Source: Gamarada debralockiae (taxonomy: Eukaryota > Ascomycota > Leotiomycetes > Helotiales > Hyphodiscaceae). Taken from it: 64,000 bases of DNA. The notes under the pieces were generated by a model. That model was not told the DNA's origin, did no database searches, and was given only the letters and a program-made list of their open reading frames with translations. The stretch covers positions 1 to 64,000 of the forward strand of contig NXFV01001687.1 of assembly GCA_002803225.1 (NCBI GenBank). The letters are read 5' to 3'. This document shows positions 11,334 to 24,371 of this stretch, in pieces (positions within the stretch are counted from its first letter, which is position 1; the number at the start of each line of letters is the position of its first letter). The position numbers and the translations under genes are program-made.

Positions 11334-12240
11334 ACTGAGAAAGCGTTGGTTCTTGGAGGCCCTTGATGCTTCCTCTACTGGTCGAGATGATTGGGCAAGG
11401 TACAGAGCCTCAAGGAGGGGGGCCAAGGCAAAGCTTCGCCCCCCACCAAAAAACCCAGGTCGGCGACCACGCGGCCAGCTGTCAGGACATACTGCTTCTC
11501 GGACGGAGAAACACGACGGCAAGAATCAAGAATCGGAAGGAATGTTTCATTGAAGACTGTGATCTGCGAAGGAGGAAACAATTGGATGAAATATGTCTCT
11601 GAATGTTTCTGTGGGGTGGCAGTGCTCGTTCGGCCTACAGTATTGAACAAATTCAGCCCCCTAAAAATCTCCCACAGCAGTCACCAATTAGCGCGTACTT
11701 TCTTCTAGAAGACGCTATTTTTGGCCCACCTCCCCACTTCAGGGCCTCAACACTGTCACTTTCAAATAACAACAATAAAATCGCCATCATATACTGAATA
11801 AGCAGCCACACGACGTCTGCTAGCAGCTGCCGGGGCAATAAGGTATCTACCATGGAATCAAGAACGATTCTTCGGGGCAATAAACCTCAGCCCCTCGACC
11901 CGGACGAGTGAGGAATCAATGAGTAACAGCGATGTGGCTTAAGAGAATCATTGAATTGGATGCAACCTCTGGGTCCGCAGATCTCAGATCAGCCAGCCTC
12001 GCGGGGCCGATCTCAGCAGAGACATACGTTTTCTCAGTACAGCATGGGCACTGCGTAGGTAGGTAAATAACGGTATGCCCGATGGGACCTGCGTTGTCAG
12101 AACTTTGCTCTGCCAGTCTATTCTTCCCTACACTTACTTCTGCAGAGTTGTTGATATCAGCGTACCTCTAGCCATGGCAAATACGGGTGTGAACTTCTCT
12201 CATTCTACAAGCATCCATTTGATACTGACAATCCACAGGA
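11334..12240. other. intergenic, divergent promoter region
   Basis: This separates the minus-strand GNAT gene from the plus-strand tetraspan gene and should hold both promoters. A GC-rich hairpin (GGGGGG at 11416-11421 against CCCCCC at 11440-11446, with AAGGCAAAGCTTCG between) is the one obvious structure. No further coding region is supported. Confidence 0.45.
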
Positions 12241-13261
12241 ATGCCCTTCCAGGAGCCTATATCTCCTCCTATCCCCGCTGCCTACCCTCGTTTCGCATCC
12301 TACGACTACTCAAATCCCAATGTATACGCAGACGAAAAAGTCCCACAGAAGCATGCTACGAGCCCAACGAGTCCCCAGACCCCTCTGCCAGCAGCGTTCA
12401 CTCGACAGTTATCTTACGGACTCTCGCAAGCCAAAAGCCATGATCCAAATGTTTATGTGGAAGAATACAATTCCAATGGATCTGCCCAATTTTCGGACAC
12501 AGATGTTGACAGTCTGGAGAAGGACAACAAAGAAGAGGAAGACGAAGTCTCGACCGCAAAACCGAAAAAGTCTGTTCTGCTATTCCTTCGGGATTCGAGG
12601 TTCTACATTCGTGTCATCGCAGTTTTCATCATGATAGTCTCGCTATCGTTGATTCTGACAGCAATCATATCGTTTGCGAAGGCTCAGAAGAAGGCTGGCA
12701 ACTCGCTCAACAACGTCCCCAAACCCGCTCCCATTACGGACCATCCATGCATAGTGTTCTCCGGAGTGGCAGTCATGAATCTCATTTTCAGCATCTCGAT
12801 ACTCTGCGTCTCATGCATGTCTTCTAAGGTACGGCTTTAATAATTTACCGCCGTTGAAGAATGATACTCACATTTACGCAGTTCAACAAGAGCAACAACG
12901 CCATAAATGCGTCATTTACTATCATCAGTGCCATTGGGTTTGCAAGCGCTATGGGTGCTTGTCACTTTCTAAACAAGCAGACTACACTTCAGAATGACCT
13001 TTGGTAAGACTTACGCTTCCAACGAACATGTGAAGTAGAGCTGATCCCAGTAGGAAATGGTCATGCGGCAACCACAAGAAAGGAATTGTCAGTGATGCTA
13101 TTGACTTCAACCTCATTTGCAACGTCGTGGGCTACGGCTGGAAGTTTGGCCTAGCTCAGGCTGCTCTAGAGCTACTTACCTTTCTCATCTCCATCACTGC
13201 TTTTGTTCTGCTGAAATATTCTTACTTTGCTCGATACGGTCGCTTGGGTAAAATCTTTTGA
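12241..13261 (+). CDS. four-TM (tetraspan) membrane protein
   Basis: Three exons (12241-12828, 12882-13003, 13054-13261) encode 305 aa; introns are 53 and 50 bp. The first ~115 residues are cytosolic and Pro/Ser-rich with an acidic stretch (SLEKDNKEEEDEVS). Four hydrophobic helices follow: YIRVIAVFIMIVSLSLILTA, IVFSGVAVMNLIFSISILC, SFTIISAIGFASAMGACHF, and ALELLTFLISITAFVLLKY near the C-terminus. The loop before TM4 holds two cysteines (WSCGNHKKG and NLICNV). Topology and length suit a MARVEL-like or SUR7-like fungal tetraspan, but I see no signature that settles it. An alternative first exon at 12174-12186 (ATG, then a 52-bp intron ending CACAG) would add MANTG in frame. Both splice joins keep phase, so the gene is intact. 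Confidence 0.75.
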
Positions 13262-14618
13262 ATCGAGCTCTATCACATTTGTCGTTCATTACTATTCTTG
13301 TATTTACTTGTACACTTCGCTAATGGCGGTTGGAACGGCTTCCACTGATGTGGAACTATCCGTCTACTTTTTACGACCTGTTCTGGGCAATATACGGTAT
13401 CTGCGGGTTGGTCGGGCATTTGGAGTCTTGTGTTTGGGTCGCGGGGCGTTACTGGGGCTCACTATTGTCATGGAAGAGCTCTTGGGTCACAATGCCATCA
13501 GTTCAGCAGAGGTTTTCAAGCAATCCGGAGTTTAGATTCTAGGTTCGCAATGTGTAGCTTCTTCGACGCTTCTCTGATCCACAAAGCAGCATTATCGTCA
13601 ACGTTCTTGTACGTCGTTACAGCGAACGCTCCGGTACGGCCGTGAAAAAATTTAAATTTAAATTTAAAAAAAATTAGTTCTTCGGCAACTTGCATGATTG
13701 TCCGCTCAATCCACAGGAATCCAGACGCAATTCTGAGCAGATTCCAGCATCAAGCAGATGTTGGATACGATTCCATGGGTAGCGGCCTGATGGATGTTTG
13801 TATTCGCGACCATTTTGTACCTTCCTTTACGGCCCTGCAGGAATAAGACTCGAATTTTCCTGGCCGCAGTTGGATAGCTTCATCTTATGTACTGCGTTCT
13901 CTCGTGTCACGAGTCACTAAAGTTGTGGTGTATGCGTGTTTCCATCAGTCGAGTTGTACCTCGTCAACACCTTCCTTTCTCCCTCGTTTGCTCCAAAATT
14001 TGAAGCTCCCGCGAACGTTTTTTTTCATGCAAGCGAGGTGAATCTTGGCATAATTTGAAGTATAATCTGACATTGAGTCAAAATCACGTTAGGCTCAAGC
14101 GCGGCCGTCAGTTACCATTATGTGGGACTAACAAACTGCAGAGTATTAGAAACCACGCGTCCTGCCCAGCCTCTAAATCATAAGGATTTATTTACGGTTT
14201 TCCACTACTGTAAAGTGACTCTCAAGCTTGATCCTGGCGCAGGAAATAGCCTGTTCTTGGCTTCTCGTATCTCAATTGACCCTAATCTTGCGAGAGAAAC
14301 GGCTCGGCTGAAAAATTGGGCGATTGGGTTTGTCTCTGTACAACGGTGTCGTACTCGGTACAATCTAACCGGTAAGTGAATATTGCCTCGTGGCTCTTCC
14401 ATGTCCCAATAATCGCGCATGTACGCATGCGATCAGATTCTTTTCGTCCGCTAGCCCTTTAGATCGGCAAAGCTGACGAAAATAGAAAGATGGACGGTGA
14501 GCTCGTATCCTCGGTGACATGATATATCACCAGTCCTCGAACTTTCCGAAGTTGAACAACACGATTCTATTCGGTTCTCTTCGTCACTCCCTCGAGCGTG
14601 TCTGCAGTAAGTCTCAAT
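13262..14618. other. intergenic; AT palindrome
   Basis: No gene is supported. A perfect-looking A/T palindrome around 13645-13676 (AAATTTAAATTTAAATTT) stands out. The open frames at 13227-13645 overlap the 3' end of the tetraspan gene and lack motifs. A frame at 14122-14379 has no recognisable features. The last part of the interval should hold the tyrosinase promoter. Confidence 0.45.
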
Positions 14619-16921
14619 ATGGCTTCCAATCGCTTCACGGTTTTGCTGGCTCTCTTCATCTCATGTCTTGGACTTGTTGCGGCTGATGCCGATACTTCAT
14701 CTAAGAACAGTTATCAACACTATGCCATCACCGGAGTGCGTACCGGTGTCAATGCCGCGAGTGGTGCGAGACCGACAAGGGGGAATATCCTAGACATGCA
14801 AAAAGATACTGCAACATTGTATGTGCCTCTTCTTTCTTTGGTTTCTGTTGCTAAATCTAGGCGTACCTCCAGCTCTCTTTATATCCTGTCACTCATTGCC
14901 ATGCAAACTACTCCTGAGAGTGACTTAACATCCTGGTATCAAATTGCTGGTGAGAGTGCATCAAGCTATTTGGAAATACATTCTGATTATAATAGGCATC
15001 CATGGAAGACCATACATTCCTGTGAGAATAATCGGTCCTTTATTCTCTCACTCTCGCTCTCATCTATCCTCGGCTAGGAAAGTCCTGACTTGCCGTTGAT
15101 GTAGTGGGACGATGTTCAGCGGGGCAACGGTGCGCCCCTGACGGGCTACTGCGCCCATGGTCAGTGGTGAATTTCATTCCAAGAACAATGAGACAACTGA
15201 CATTGAACAGGCTCTGTTCTCTTCCCAACTTGGCACCGGCCCTATCTGGCCGGACTCGAAGTAGGCCATTTACCTCTACTGAGCCCGATTTGAGTCATCT
15301 AACAGCTCTTCAGCAAATCCTGGCTGGTCATTGCCAGGCTATTGCCGCAACATATCCTGCATCAGTTAGAGCACAATATATAGCCGCTGCCTCCAATTTT
15401 CGAATCCCATACTGGGACTGGGCTTCCACCCCTCAGATGCCAGACATCGTCAGCACTCCAGTTATCACGATCACCACACCATCCGGAGTCCAAACGGTCA
15501 CAAATCCCCTATTCAGCTACAAGTTCCAGCAATTCCCTCTCAATCCATCTCAATTCCCTGCAACTGAAAATTCAGGAGAATATGATTGGTATTTGGCACA
15601 AGATAACCAGACGTATCGGTCTCCGAACAGTATAACGGGAGGGCCTTCGAACTATACTACAGCAAATTTAGCTTTGGAAATGGACCAATTGAAATCTCGG
15701 ACTGTGGGAGCCCCTCATGGCTTGACTGATGAATGTGCTGACAATGATTGCAGTACTATGCAATGACAAAGTCTACCACCTACAATAACTTTGCCACGCA
15801 GTCCCTCTGGGGCCCTTCGATTGAGGGTGTTCATGGATCAGTACATGTTGACGTAGGCGGATCATTTGGACACATGTCGCAGCTGAGTTATGCAGGCTTC
15901 GATCCGATCTTGTACGTCATCAATTCCCTTTCGTACTCACATTCCAACCTCCATTCACTAACCAATCAAGTTTTCTCCACCACTGCAACGTTGACCGCCT
16001 CATCGCCCTCTATCAAGCCATGTTCCCTGCCTCCCAAAACTCCAGCTACTACCTAACACCTAGTCCCGAATACGGCGGCACGTTCACGCTCGCCCCATCC
16101 GAACCCATTGGACCGGGACCTAGCGACACGCTTAACACACCCCTCGGACCCTTCTCCACTAACGCTCAAGGCACAGCATGGACCTCACAGAGCTCTGAAT
16201 ACCTCAGCGCATTCGGCTACACCTACCCTGAAATCCAAGACTGGAACCAAACCCCCTCCCAACTCGCCGCCAACGTCACCGCACAAGTAAACATGCTCTA
16301 CAACGCACAAACTGCGCCCACTCCCTCCAAGCGCTCCGTCACAGCCGATGGCCGTGAACAAGTCATCGAATGGAGCGTCGCACTTAGCATCTCGAAATTC
16401 GAGATGAATAGCAAGAGCTTCATCGTGAGATTATTCATTGGTGATATTCCTGAGGATTCGATGACTTGGGCCGTAAGTGAGAGTTGTGTAGGTAGTTTTG
16501 CGGTCTTGCCTCCGCCGCAGGCTCCAACGGGCCCATTTCCGGATGTAAAGGCGTATGATGAGGTTAGTCTTGTGCAGGCTCTTAGTAGTGTGGGGCATGA
16601 TGGGCAGGATGTACAGACTGTGGTGGGGTTTTTGACGGAGAATTTTGAATGGAGGGTTCAATTAGTATGTCATCTTACCTTTCTCCCTTCCTCTTGTTCT
16701 TATTTCCTCCTTATCGACGTTGAAAAGCTGTGCTGACACGTGAATAGATGGATGGTACCGTCGTCTCAGAGGACCAGATTCAGACTTTGGAAGTTGTGGT
16801 TCAGGAGGAGATCGTCACACTCGCGAGGGATGTTTACGAGATTCCGTCGTATGGGACGAAGACTTTACATCCGGAGATCACGCAGGGGAAGGCGGGTGGG
16901 TATTCGGGTAAGAAGATTTGA
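14619..16921 (+). CDS. secreted tyrosinase (copper monophenol oxidase)
   Basis: Nine exons: 14619-14818, 14861-14949, 14996-15021, 15105-15159, 15211-15260, 15314-15703, 15754-15911, 15971-16664 and 16748-16921. They give 611 aa with phase kept throughout. Tyrosinases hydroxylate monophenols and oxidise diphenols to quinones, feeding melanin or phenol turnover. A signal peptide (FTVLLALFISCLGLVAADA) predicts secretion. The CuA site has AGIHGRPY, then [20 protein letters not shown]. The CuB site has GVHGSVHVDVGGSFGHMS and DPIFFLHHCNVDRL. IPYWDWAS is the conserved core helix. The C-terminal ~200 residues form the usual capping extension. Exon 3 is a 26-nt microexon encoding the first CuA His. 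The ATG at 14619 precedes the signal peptide directly. Intact and of normal length. Confidence 0.92.
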
Positions 16922-17169
16922 AGACGTGCTGCGGAGAGGGTGAGGGAGGTTATATTGGTGTTAATGTAATGATTGAAGGTCTGCGCTTCTGGTATCATAA
17001 TAAAGAGTATTGCAATTGTTTTCGGTAATCTGACGCAGAGCGTAAAGTTGCTTGTGCTCACCGGGACATGAGGACCCGTCCAGATCTAAAGCCACGCTTG
17101 TAAGATTCCTTGACTGTAGTCCGTCCCCATCCCTGTTTAGAGGCCTCATACTTCGCCAATCTTAAGCTT

Positions 17170-19087
17170 CTACACACTAACGGAGCATGAATATCGGGGG
17201 TCAGTCTTCATGAATTCTCCATCCATGATCCCATGAACATACGCCTTGAAATGGCCACTCAAGCTCGGCCTGAGGACAAATGGCATGTCTGCGCCAAAAA
17301 GAATGGCTATGATGTCTCCTTCAAGTAAATCCCGAGGCCCAAGTCCAAGATATCCTCTGGAGCACGAGAATGCTCTTCTCATGCTTGTTGTAATGTTCAT
17401 CATCTTTTTATAAGGCATCGCAGGGAGCGGTTCTTCACGATAATCCCTGGAGTTTGCTGCGACTGGCTTTAAAGCTCTCTTGACTGAGTGCATTAAAGAG
17501 TCAAAGCTCTGGGAAGATGCTCTCTGAAGACCGAAAAGGGCTCCGTTTAGTGATACTTCTGAGTCTGCAATTGGGGTTCTCCAAGCTGCTTCTTTTCTTT
17601 CCTCAAATGAGTAGCAGCTGTTCCTTGCATCTATCGATTGCAAGAAACATATCCATTCAACGGCCCATTCATCGACATGTTTAGCATCATCTGTCCTAAG
17701 TGGGCCAAGGCCCGACACGACATCAACTGTGACTCCTCGCACTTGCAGAACCGACGAGTCTTAATCTGATCGACAAATCTTAGCATTGCCAAAGGCTGGC
17801 GATACAGGTAACAAACGGGTTTCTGTGCCGCCACGAGATGGATGGCACGAGAGCCGACGACCAATCCGGGACCCAGGAAGGTATGTCCGTCCGCTTTCTC
17901 GGATAATGACAATATGATAAGAATTCCAAATCGCCATCTTTCAACAAGGCGTATGCAAGCTCGGAATAGACAGCTGCACACGACTTTGTGTAGTCCGCTT
18001 GCAACCCGAGCATATCAGCGTCATTTGGCCAGCCCAAGGAGAGCGAAGACAAAGTCTCTCGGATCCGAAGCATGGACAGAGTGTCCGGCCCCATAAACTG
18101 TACGAATCAGTCCACGAAGTGGCTAGTTATTGAATCCTAGGCTAGATGCCATTGTCACCTTCACCAATATCCGTGGTTGGAATCCAATGTTGAACATCGA
18201 GCTTTGAGTTCGACTATTGCTGAGAAGTGGATAATTGACCTCGATTAATCGATATGCAGTACAAAATTGATCCCACGGCAATGTGCTGCGTCCACACTTA
18301 ATAACAACCGAATTTGCAGCTGCGATTTCTTGTACGATCCACACTCGTTCCCAAAACGGGCGTTGAAACAGTCGCGACAGTGGATTTGGCCGAACAGAAT
18401 AGTCGTCAAGGGCGTACTTAGCCAAGATCAACAGTAATTTAGAGCATTGGCTCCAAACTCTATTCACCAATTCCATATCTGTCGGTGCATTTGGCTCTGT
18501 AGATGTCAAATCAAGGACCAGTTTTCCAGGATTGGCCAACATGTTAAGCGCCTCATCGCTATCATGCTCCTCTGGCCCGAGCCAGATTCAGCCTCGGGAA
18601 AGATCCTGCCCATGGTCTGTACTTGCTTGCTCTTTTCGACATCGTCGTTCTGGTTGGTGCATATAGAATCAACCCACAACGTAGAGGAGCTTTGGTCGTC
18701 ATTTATATGGGACAAGGCAAAATATGGGCTCTCATTGATGTAGAAGTTATGATCGCCGAGGCATATGAGGTGGGATGGAGTCGGGTCTCCCCAAACATAT
18801 GATAATGCTTTATATCTGGGACGATCAACAAGTGAGACATGCTCGATAGTAGCCCTGAGTTGAGCTTTGTGGCTCTCGTGGATGGAGCTGAGAGAGGGAT
18901 GGTGCAAATGAATGATACGGATCTCATTGCGATCATCGTTCAAAGCTCGATATTTGAATAGATTTTTGGCCTGGATAATTGATAATGATCTCTCCACGGG
19001 TTGGCACCGAATATATTGTAATTCTTGTTCGATGGTACAGTTGAATACCGCAGAACGTGCCCGTCCGTTGCAATTGTCGTGGTGCAA
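17170..19087 (-). pseudogene. HET-domain (heterokaryon incompatibility) protein, degenerate
   Basis: Minus-strand fragments in collinear order cover a typical large HET protein. The N-terminal HET box has YKALSYVWGDP and LWVDSICTNQNDDVEKSKQV (about 18820-18640). After a one-base frameshift near 18590 come IWLGPEEHDSDEALNML and FWERVWIVQEIAAANSVVIK. Then TDIPSWVPDWSSALVPS (about 17870) runs into a stop. After an in-frame TAA near 17757 come SSVLQVRGVTVDVVSG and the family C-terminus GYLGLGPRDLLEGDIIAIL, ending at 17170. HET proteins trigger cell death on non-self fusion. At least three lesions (frameshift near 18590, end of frame near 18123, stop near 17757) make it non-functional as read, although residues remain well conserved, so loss is recent. 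It is convergent with the tyrosinase gene. Confidence 0.8.
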
Positions 19088-19161
19088 ACCAAATCGGTAA
19101 GGCCATTACCGCGACGATACTCAGAGCCTAAGCAAGCTCTTAGAGATCCTAAAGTGGACAC

Positions 19162-21336
19162 CTTCTAAGTATACTTAGTACTTTGCCTAACTTATACGTT
19201 AATTTAATACAGATGCCCTTAAGCGGAGTGCTACCCTTCCCTCTATAAATTCCTTCCTTCTGCTCCTTAACTGCCCTGGATACCTCCCTTTTTTAATTTT
19301 ATCGTTTGACAGACTTTCTAAGCTCTTTATCTTAATTCACCGTGGAGCATGCTATTTCAAAATATCAACTCGATGAGATGATTGAGGCTATGAAGCTCGA
19401 CCAGGTCATTCCTAGGAAAGTGGTATATGACAGAATGTATGATTTCCATCTATAACTACCCCTGACTCCACTATCGGTTCTCATTACCCTGCTTCTATGC
19501 TCGCCACCCTCCTGTCCGTATATGCAACTACCTTACGGACGGGGATGACTCCAGAACACCCTACAGCCTCGCTTTCGATCAAGTTGTTCTTCGATTATAA
19601 TACAACTTTTCGAATTCTACGAAACCCTAATCACTATTCGAAGTCTCCTACGCATCTACAACAAAATCATAGGTCACTACTGCGAGCTTCGTGAGTGTCC
19701 TCTACAGTCGCAATTAAGAACTTCACTTTATAAGTCAGAAGCCTCATTCTCAACAGATACACAAATGCTGACACTAAGTTATAAGGTTATAAGGTTATAA
19801 GACAGTTTAGAATCTGCATTTTCCACCTTGAATATCCACGATGCCTTTCGAAGCCTGCTATTACAAATTTGCCTAAAGACGCGTGTTCTAGTTGGTCGTT
19901 TACCTCGAGAAACCTGCTGCACCCCTTGCTTTCAGCAGCACAATGCTCGACCGTGTCTAGCCCTCTGCCAACGATGCTAATATCGTCGTCGATCTCCATA
20001 CACCTAGTATGAATTTCATAATAGCGGTTTGAAAGGTTATAAGATTTACGGTACAGAATCCGAGTTTCGAGCTAGATTGTACGCAGGGGGTCAAGTTAGT
20101 AGAGGACCCGGCCATGCGATTCCAGCTACGGTGAAGATCAAGGAGCGGACGAAGCAGGAGTTCGCGGTTGAGGTGACAGTTGGGACGGACGAGGTATGTG
20201 ATATATGGCCTGGCTCGTCTCCTGATCTGCGAGAGAGTTGACGTCATCAAGATGAGTTACTCTGAGAAGGATGAACGAGAGCTCCACGGCAGTTAGGAAG
20301 ATCTCAAGATCCTTGCTGTATATCCTGCCTAGCTCGATCACTTCGAGGTAGTCTGCCAAACGACTACCTAGAAAGAAGCGGTGAACACCTGGTGCCGCCT
20401 TCGTATGTAGAACGAGAAGTCAAGAAATATAGCCTTCAACCGTTAGACTATTCCACGGCCTCTATCGGATACGGATTATAGTACTCTTCGGACTAGACTA
20501 TTGAGTAGTGAGATTAAGATCACAGAGAAAGGAACTCTAGCCGAGATTTGTGATAGGAGGAAGAAAAGGGCCTAGTCTATGTGGAAATTAAGAGGCAGCA
20601 TCGGAGAGCATAGATTCTAAATAGTGGCGGAGAATTGAAGCGAGAAGGGAACGGGGTTGGCTTTCAAGTGGGCGTTAGCTTCTTACCACTAAAGTCTAAG
20701 ACGAATCTTAACCTCACCAAAGTCCATTTCCATCTTTAGACCTGAGCAATCGCTACTGTAACCTGAGCTAAACCCTGAGCTCCTAAGCACGTTCTAGGGT
20801 GGTCTGAGTTTGGAGAAGGGATCCTTCCCTAATCCTCTTATTGATCGGATATTGTTTCCTGCTTATCTCTATAAAAACTAATACAACCACGTCATTCTAA
20901 GCAGGGAATCCGGTTTGACTCCTTGTCAAGCATCCTCTGGGGGACGATCTCGGACCACTATCACCACGAGCCTCACGAAACGGCGCATTTCCGAACGTCA
21001 AAATTCAATATCATTGTATACCCTTCAGCTTGTTACCACCTATCGATTTCTCTCTTCCATAATGTGTCGAACTATACTTATCGTCGACGTTCACCTTATA
21101 GTCCAAAAGAACAGTAGCACAAATCTCAGGAGGTGTCAATATCGGATGGCCCTTGCGAATACTCTGCAATTCATACAGGCGAGATGTAGCCCTCTTACCC
21201 ACAAATTCGCTCCAAGGAACGGGAACTCGACGCCCTGTACCTCTCCTAGGCAAGGTGTCATTCATGCAAGATCAAAGAACAACTCTATGACGCCAAAAGG
21301 AAAACTAACCCCTAAACTTCAAGCCTTTGATAAAAC
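19162..21336. other. degenerate non-coding region with short repeats
   Basis: No gene is supported. Three copies of GTTATAAG lie at 19778-19801 and a related GGTTATAAG at about 20034. Open frames on both strands (for example 20029-20241 and 20915-21340) are motif-free and often overlap one another. The patchwork of short frames and weak repeats suggests decayed transposon sequence, but I found no element ends. Confidence 0.4.
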
Positions 21337-24300
21337 TTAATTTGGCAACCCACATATAACCATTGGGTAAACGGCTTCTGCTTCTGTACTTGTACTATCG
21401 CACACGATTGGTATCCCAGGGTTTACATCTTCAGTGCAAAATACTATTGGCTTTCCGGGGCAGGTAAGTATACCTGGGCCCGACCCATCTGCCGTGTAAA
21501 CGCAACCTTCTCCTCCGTCCGCAGTTGGGAGATCAAAAGTGGCCGTAGGCCACCAGGGAGGAGATGCGGGAAGCGAGTCCGTCATTTGAATTTTGCCGTC
21601 GGGAAAAACCCCGCTTTTATCTTGACAAGGTCTAATAAGGTTGTTTGTAAAACTCGTCGTGGGGTAAAGGTACGAGTACCACGAACTTCCTACGGGCTTT
21701 GCATTAACGACTTGATGTCAAAAGTAAAACTTGGCTTCTACTGTTGGAGATGCTGCCGGTGGAGGCTGAGAACTTGTGGGAGCGGCGGGGTTTGATGAGG
21801 GAGCAGTCGTTGACGACGATAGGGGGGCAACTGAGGAACTCGTAGGCGCAGTGGTTTGTGTCCCCGAAGAACTTGACGACGACCCTGTCACTGATGTAGA
21901 CCCGCTTGCTGATGTGGATCCAGTTGCAGAAGATGAGCCAGTTGCAGAAGTGGAGGAGGATGGAGGACCGCCAGGCGCGGTGCTGGTGGCAGCGCCGGCG
22001 ATCGTGCCGTTGTAGCTGATCGACTCTGTGAACTCGTTGACGATGGCGCTCCTCAGTGCGGCGAGAGACTCGGTGGGGATGGGGGTATCGGTGATGATAG
22101 GTAGGATCGCTTCAGTGCCTAAAGCGAAGGCAGTGTCCGTGCTAGCCGCTGAAGTCGTTGTAGTGGCCGTTGTTCCCGCGCCGGTGCATCCAGTAATAGT
22201 GGTTGTGAACAAGTGGTTTGTATGACGGTAGCAACTGTGAAACTGCTTATGCTTCCGGATATAAACGATGTGGAGAGAGAAACCGTTTGGGTGCAGATTG
22301 GAACCGCTGCGCTGCCTGTACACGAGAAAAGGGAGGAGGGTGAAGAGGATGAGCTCGAGAACGTGCTGGATGAGGATCCATCCGTGGAAGAAGACTTCGT
22401 ATCGTCCTCATCCTCCAGATCCTTGCCAATTTCTGCCAGAGTATCTGTCAAATTCTCAATCTCACCAAGGTCGGGCACATCCGCCTCAACGGAATCGACC
22501 AAGTTCTTGACCACGTTCACCGCACAGCTAACGAGCTTTGCAACATCGCCAACAGCATCGCCAATCGCGCCGGCCACGCTCGATATTATGCTCCTATCAC
22601 GAAGCAGGGCTCTGAGTTGCCTCTCTGATAGCGAATTTCTCTTCCTCTTTGTATTTGAACCTGCCGTTTCTGGGGGTTTGACGTTCAAGTCATTAAACAA
22701 GGCAAGAGTCTCGTCTTGCGTCTTCCTGACGTCGTCAAGATATTGAGACTTTAGCTTGGAATCCGTAAGCCATTGTCGATTGGCCTGGAGCGCAAAGAAT
22801 AGGCCTCTAAGAAATACCGCTTCGGACGTTGCTGCTGCGTCTGAAACTGTGCCTGTTGGAATATCAAACCATGTAAAGGATACAGGTGATGGTGTCGGCG
22901 ATTCACTCCATATACCACTAAAACTAAAGGGGGCTGTTGAAGCTCCAGATGACGAAGACGAGGAACTGGTTGTGGTTGGAAAAGGTAAGATGCCGCTTCC
23001 GGGTACCAATACTGAGGACGATGAGGATGACGATCCAGTTCCAGTAGAACTCGAATTTCTCGGTACAGTCACAATGGAATTTGAGCTCAATGCGATCCAC
23101 GTGGCAGAAATGGAGCTGATGGAGCTGACTGAACCCGTTTGGCTAGAGCTGGAAGTGCGTGACCCAGTTGTGGTTGAGCTAGAGCTGACTGTCCCGGGCC
23201 CGGTAGTCGAGCTTGACGCTGACCCGTAATTAACAGAACTGGAAGTTGTCAATCCAATTGCAGTATAATCGGAGCTGGCAATTCTGCTTGAGGGGGTTTC
23301 AGTAGAGCTGGTAATGCCAGAGGTAGAGGTGCTGTTGTTAAACACTCCGGTTGTAATAGAAGAGCTGGAACTTCTTGATGCGGTCCCGAGAGTGCCACTT
23401 GCTGTGGTATTGGTAGAATTACCTGGGTATCGAGGATACAATTGGACGTCGAGCAGGCGGCGGTGGCGCACCATTCGACGTCGAGTAAGCAGCGAATCAT
23501 ATTTAGTCTTATCCTCCGCCAAGCCAACCACCCACGAGTTCTGCTCAAAATAGTTGGCCATCGCATACAGCATGAAAGTATCGGCGTTCTTGCGAATGCT
23601 GGGAGGATTGTACTTGGCCTTTAACAAACATGCGTTTGCTCCGTAGGTCTCCACGGCGCTGGTACCCAAGACGGCATGCGTGAACTCGTGAAGCATGACG
23701 GCACCAGTCGATAACATGTTATCTATGCTTGTTTTTTCGGGCTGCGCCGTGTCCTTGACGCCCAATAGAGTTTTGTATGTCAAGGTGAAGGCGCCAGGGC
23801 AGAGGATGACATAGGGTTGTCTGGGCGTAGAAGCTCCCAGGATCTCCTTGGTGTTGTCATCAGGATTCTGACCGTAAGAATCGCGTTGCTTTCCTAAGAT
23901 GTAGAAAGCCTCCGTGTTCGCCGCGCGTCGATCGGGGGCGATGTACCACCGGGGCTGGCCCTTGTTCTCGCCTTCCTGCTCTGTCGTGACCCATGTTATG
24001 GCGGAGCCGTCGCAGTAGAGCGAATATATACCCTAAATCATCTTCGCGCCGAGTCTGTTGAATTGGGCTTTGGGAAGCGCGGAGCTGGCACCCAGGTCAT
24101 CGGGGGCGATCATGCCAAAGTAAGCCGCAAACGTCTTCACCCGCAGCGGCGTCCAGTCAAAGGAGTCCTGGCCTGCCTTGGCCAAGGCATTCATGTCATC
24201 GCCGGCATCATTGATGGTGTCGAGATCGGAGCAGCTCTGATCGACATACAAGAAGAAGCTCTTGGCGTCAAACGCGGCCCCTAGGGTAGGCAGTACAAAA

Positions 24301-24371
24301 AAGGACAAAAGGATGGCAATGCTAAGAAGTGAGTGGGAGAGCGTGGAGCGTATAGAAGACAGTGGGTGCAT
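21337..24371 (-). pseudogene. secreted metalloprotease-like protein with long Ser/Thr-rich stalk, three lesions
   Basis: From the ATG at 24371 a signal peptide (SIAILLSFFVLPTLGA) leads to an ~270-residue globular domain with HEFTHAV (HExxH zinc motif) and GANACLLKAKYNPPSIRKNA plus DTFMLYAMANYF, as in M35/aspzincin-type metallopeptidases. About 170 Ser/Thr/Gly residues follow, then a non-repetitive segment (FTWFDIPTGTVSDA to DLGEIENLTDTLAEIG). A second Ser-rich stalk leads to a C-terminal Cys domain (GGEGCVYTADGSGPGILTCP). The whole reads in one minus-strand frame except for an in-frame TAG at 24035-24033, a one-base deletion near 22205 (rejoining IQTTC to FTTTITGCTGAG) and an in-frame TGA at 21720-21718. 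Both stops are explained by C-to-T (CAG, CGA). A functional allele would exceed 950 residues and be an extracellular or wall-attached glycoprotein. Confidence 0.65.

Noticed and set aside
3624..16921. Secondary-metabolite or toxin cluster around the DHA2 transporter and tyrosinase
   Set aside because: There is no PKS, NRPS, terpene synthase, P450 or pathway regulator nearby; the genes between are unrelated and interrupted by a transposon relic.
21776..23229. Long plus-strand frames rich in Glu, Asp and Val opposite the metalloprotease
   Set aside because: They are the antisense of Ser/Thr-rich codons (TCN and ACN complement to GA-rich codons) and lack their own start context or domains.
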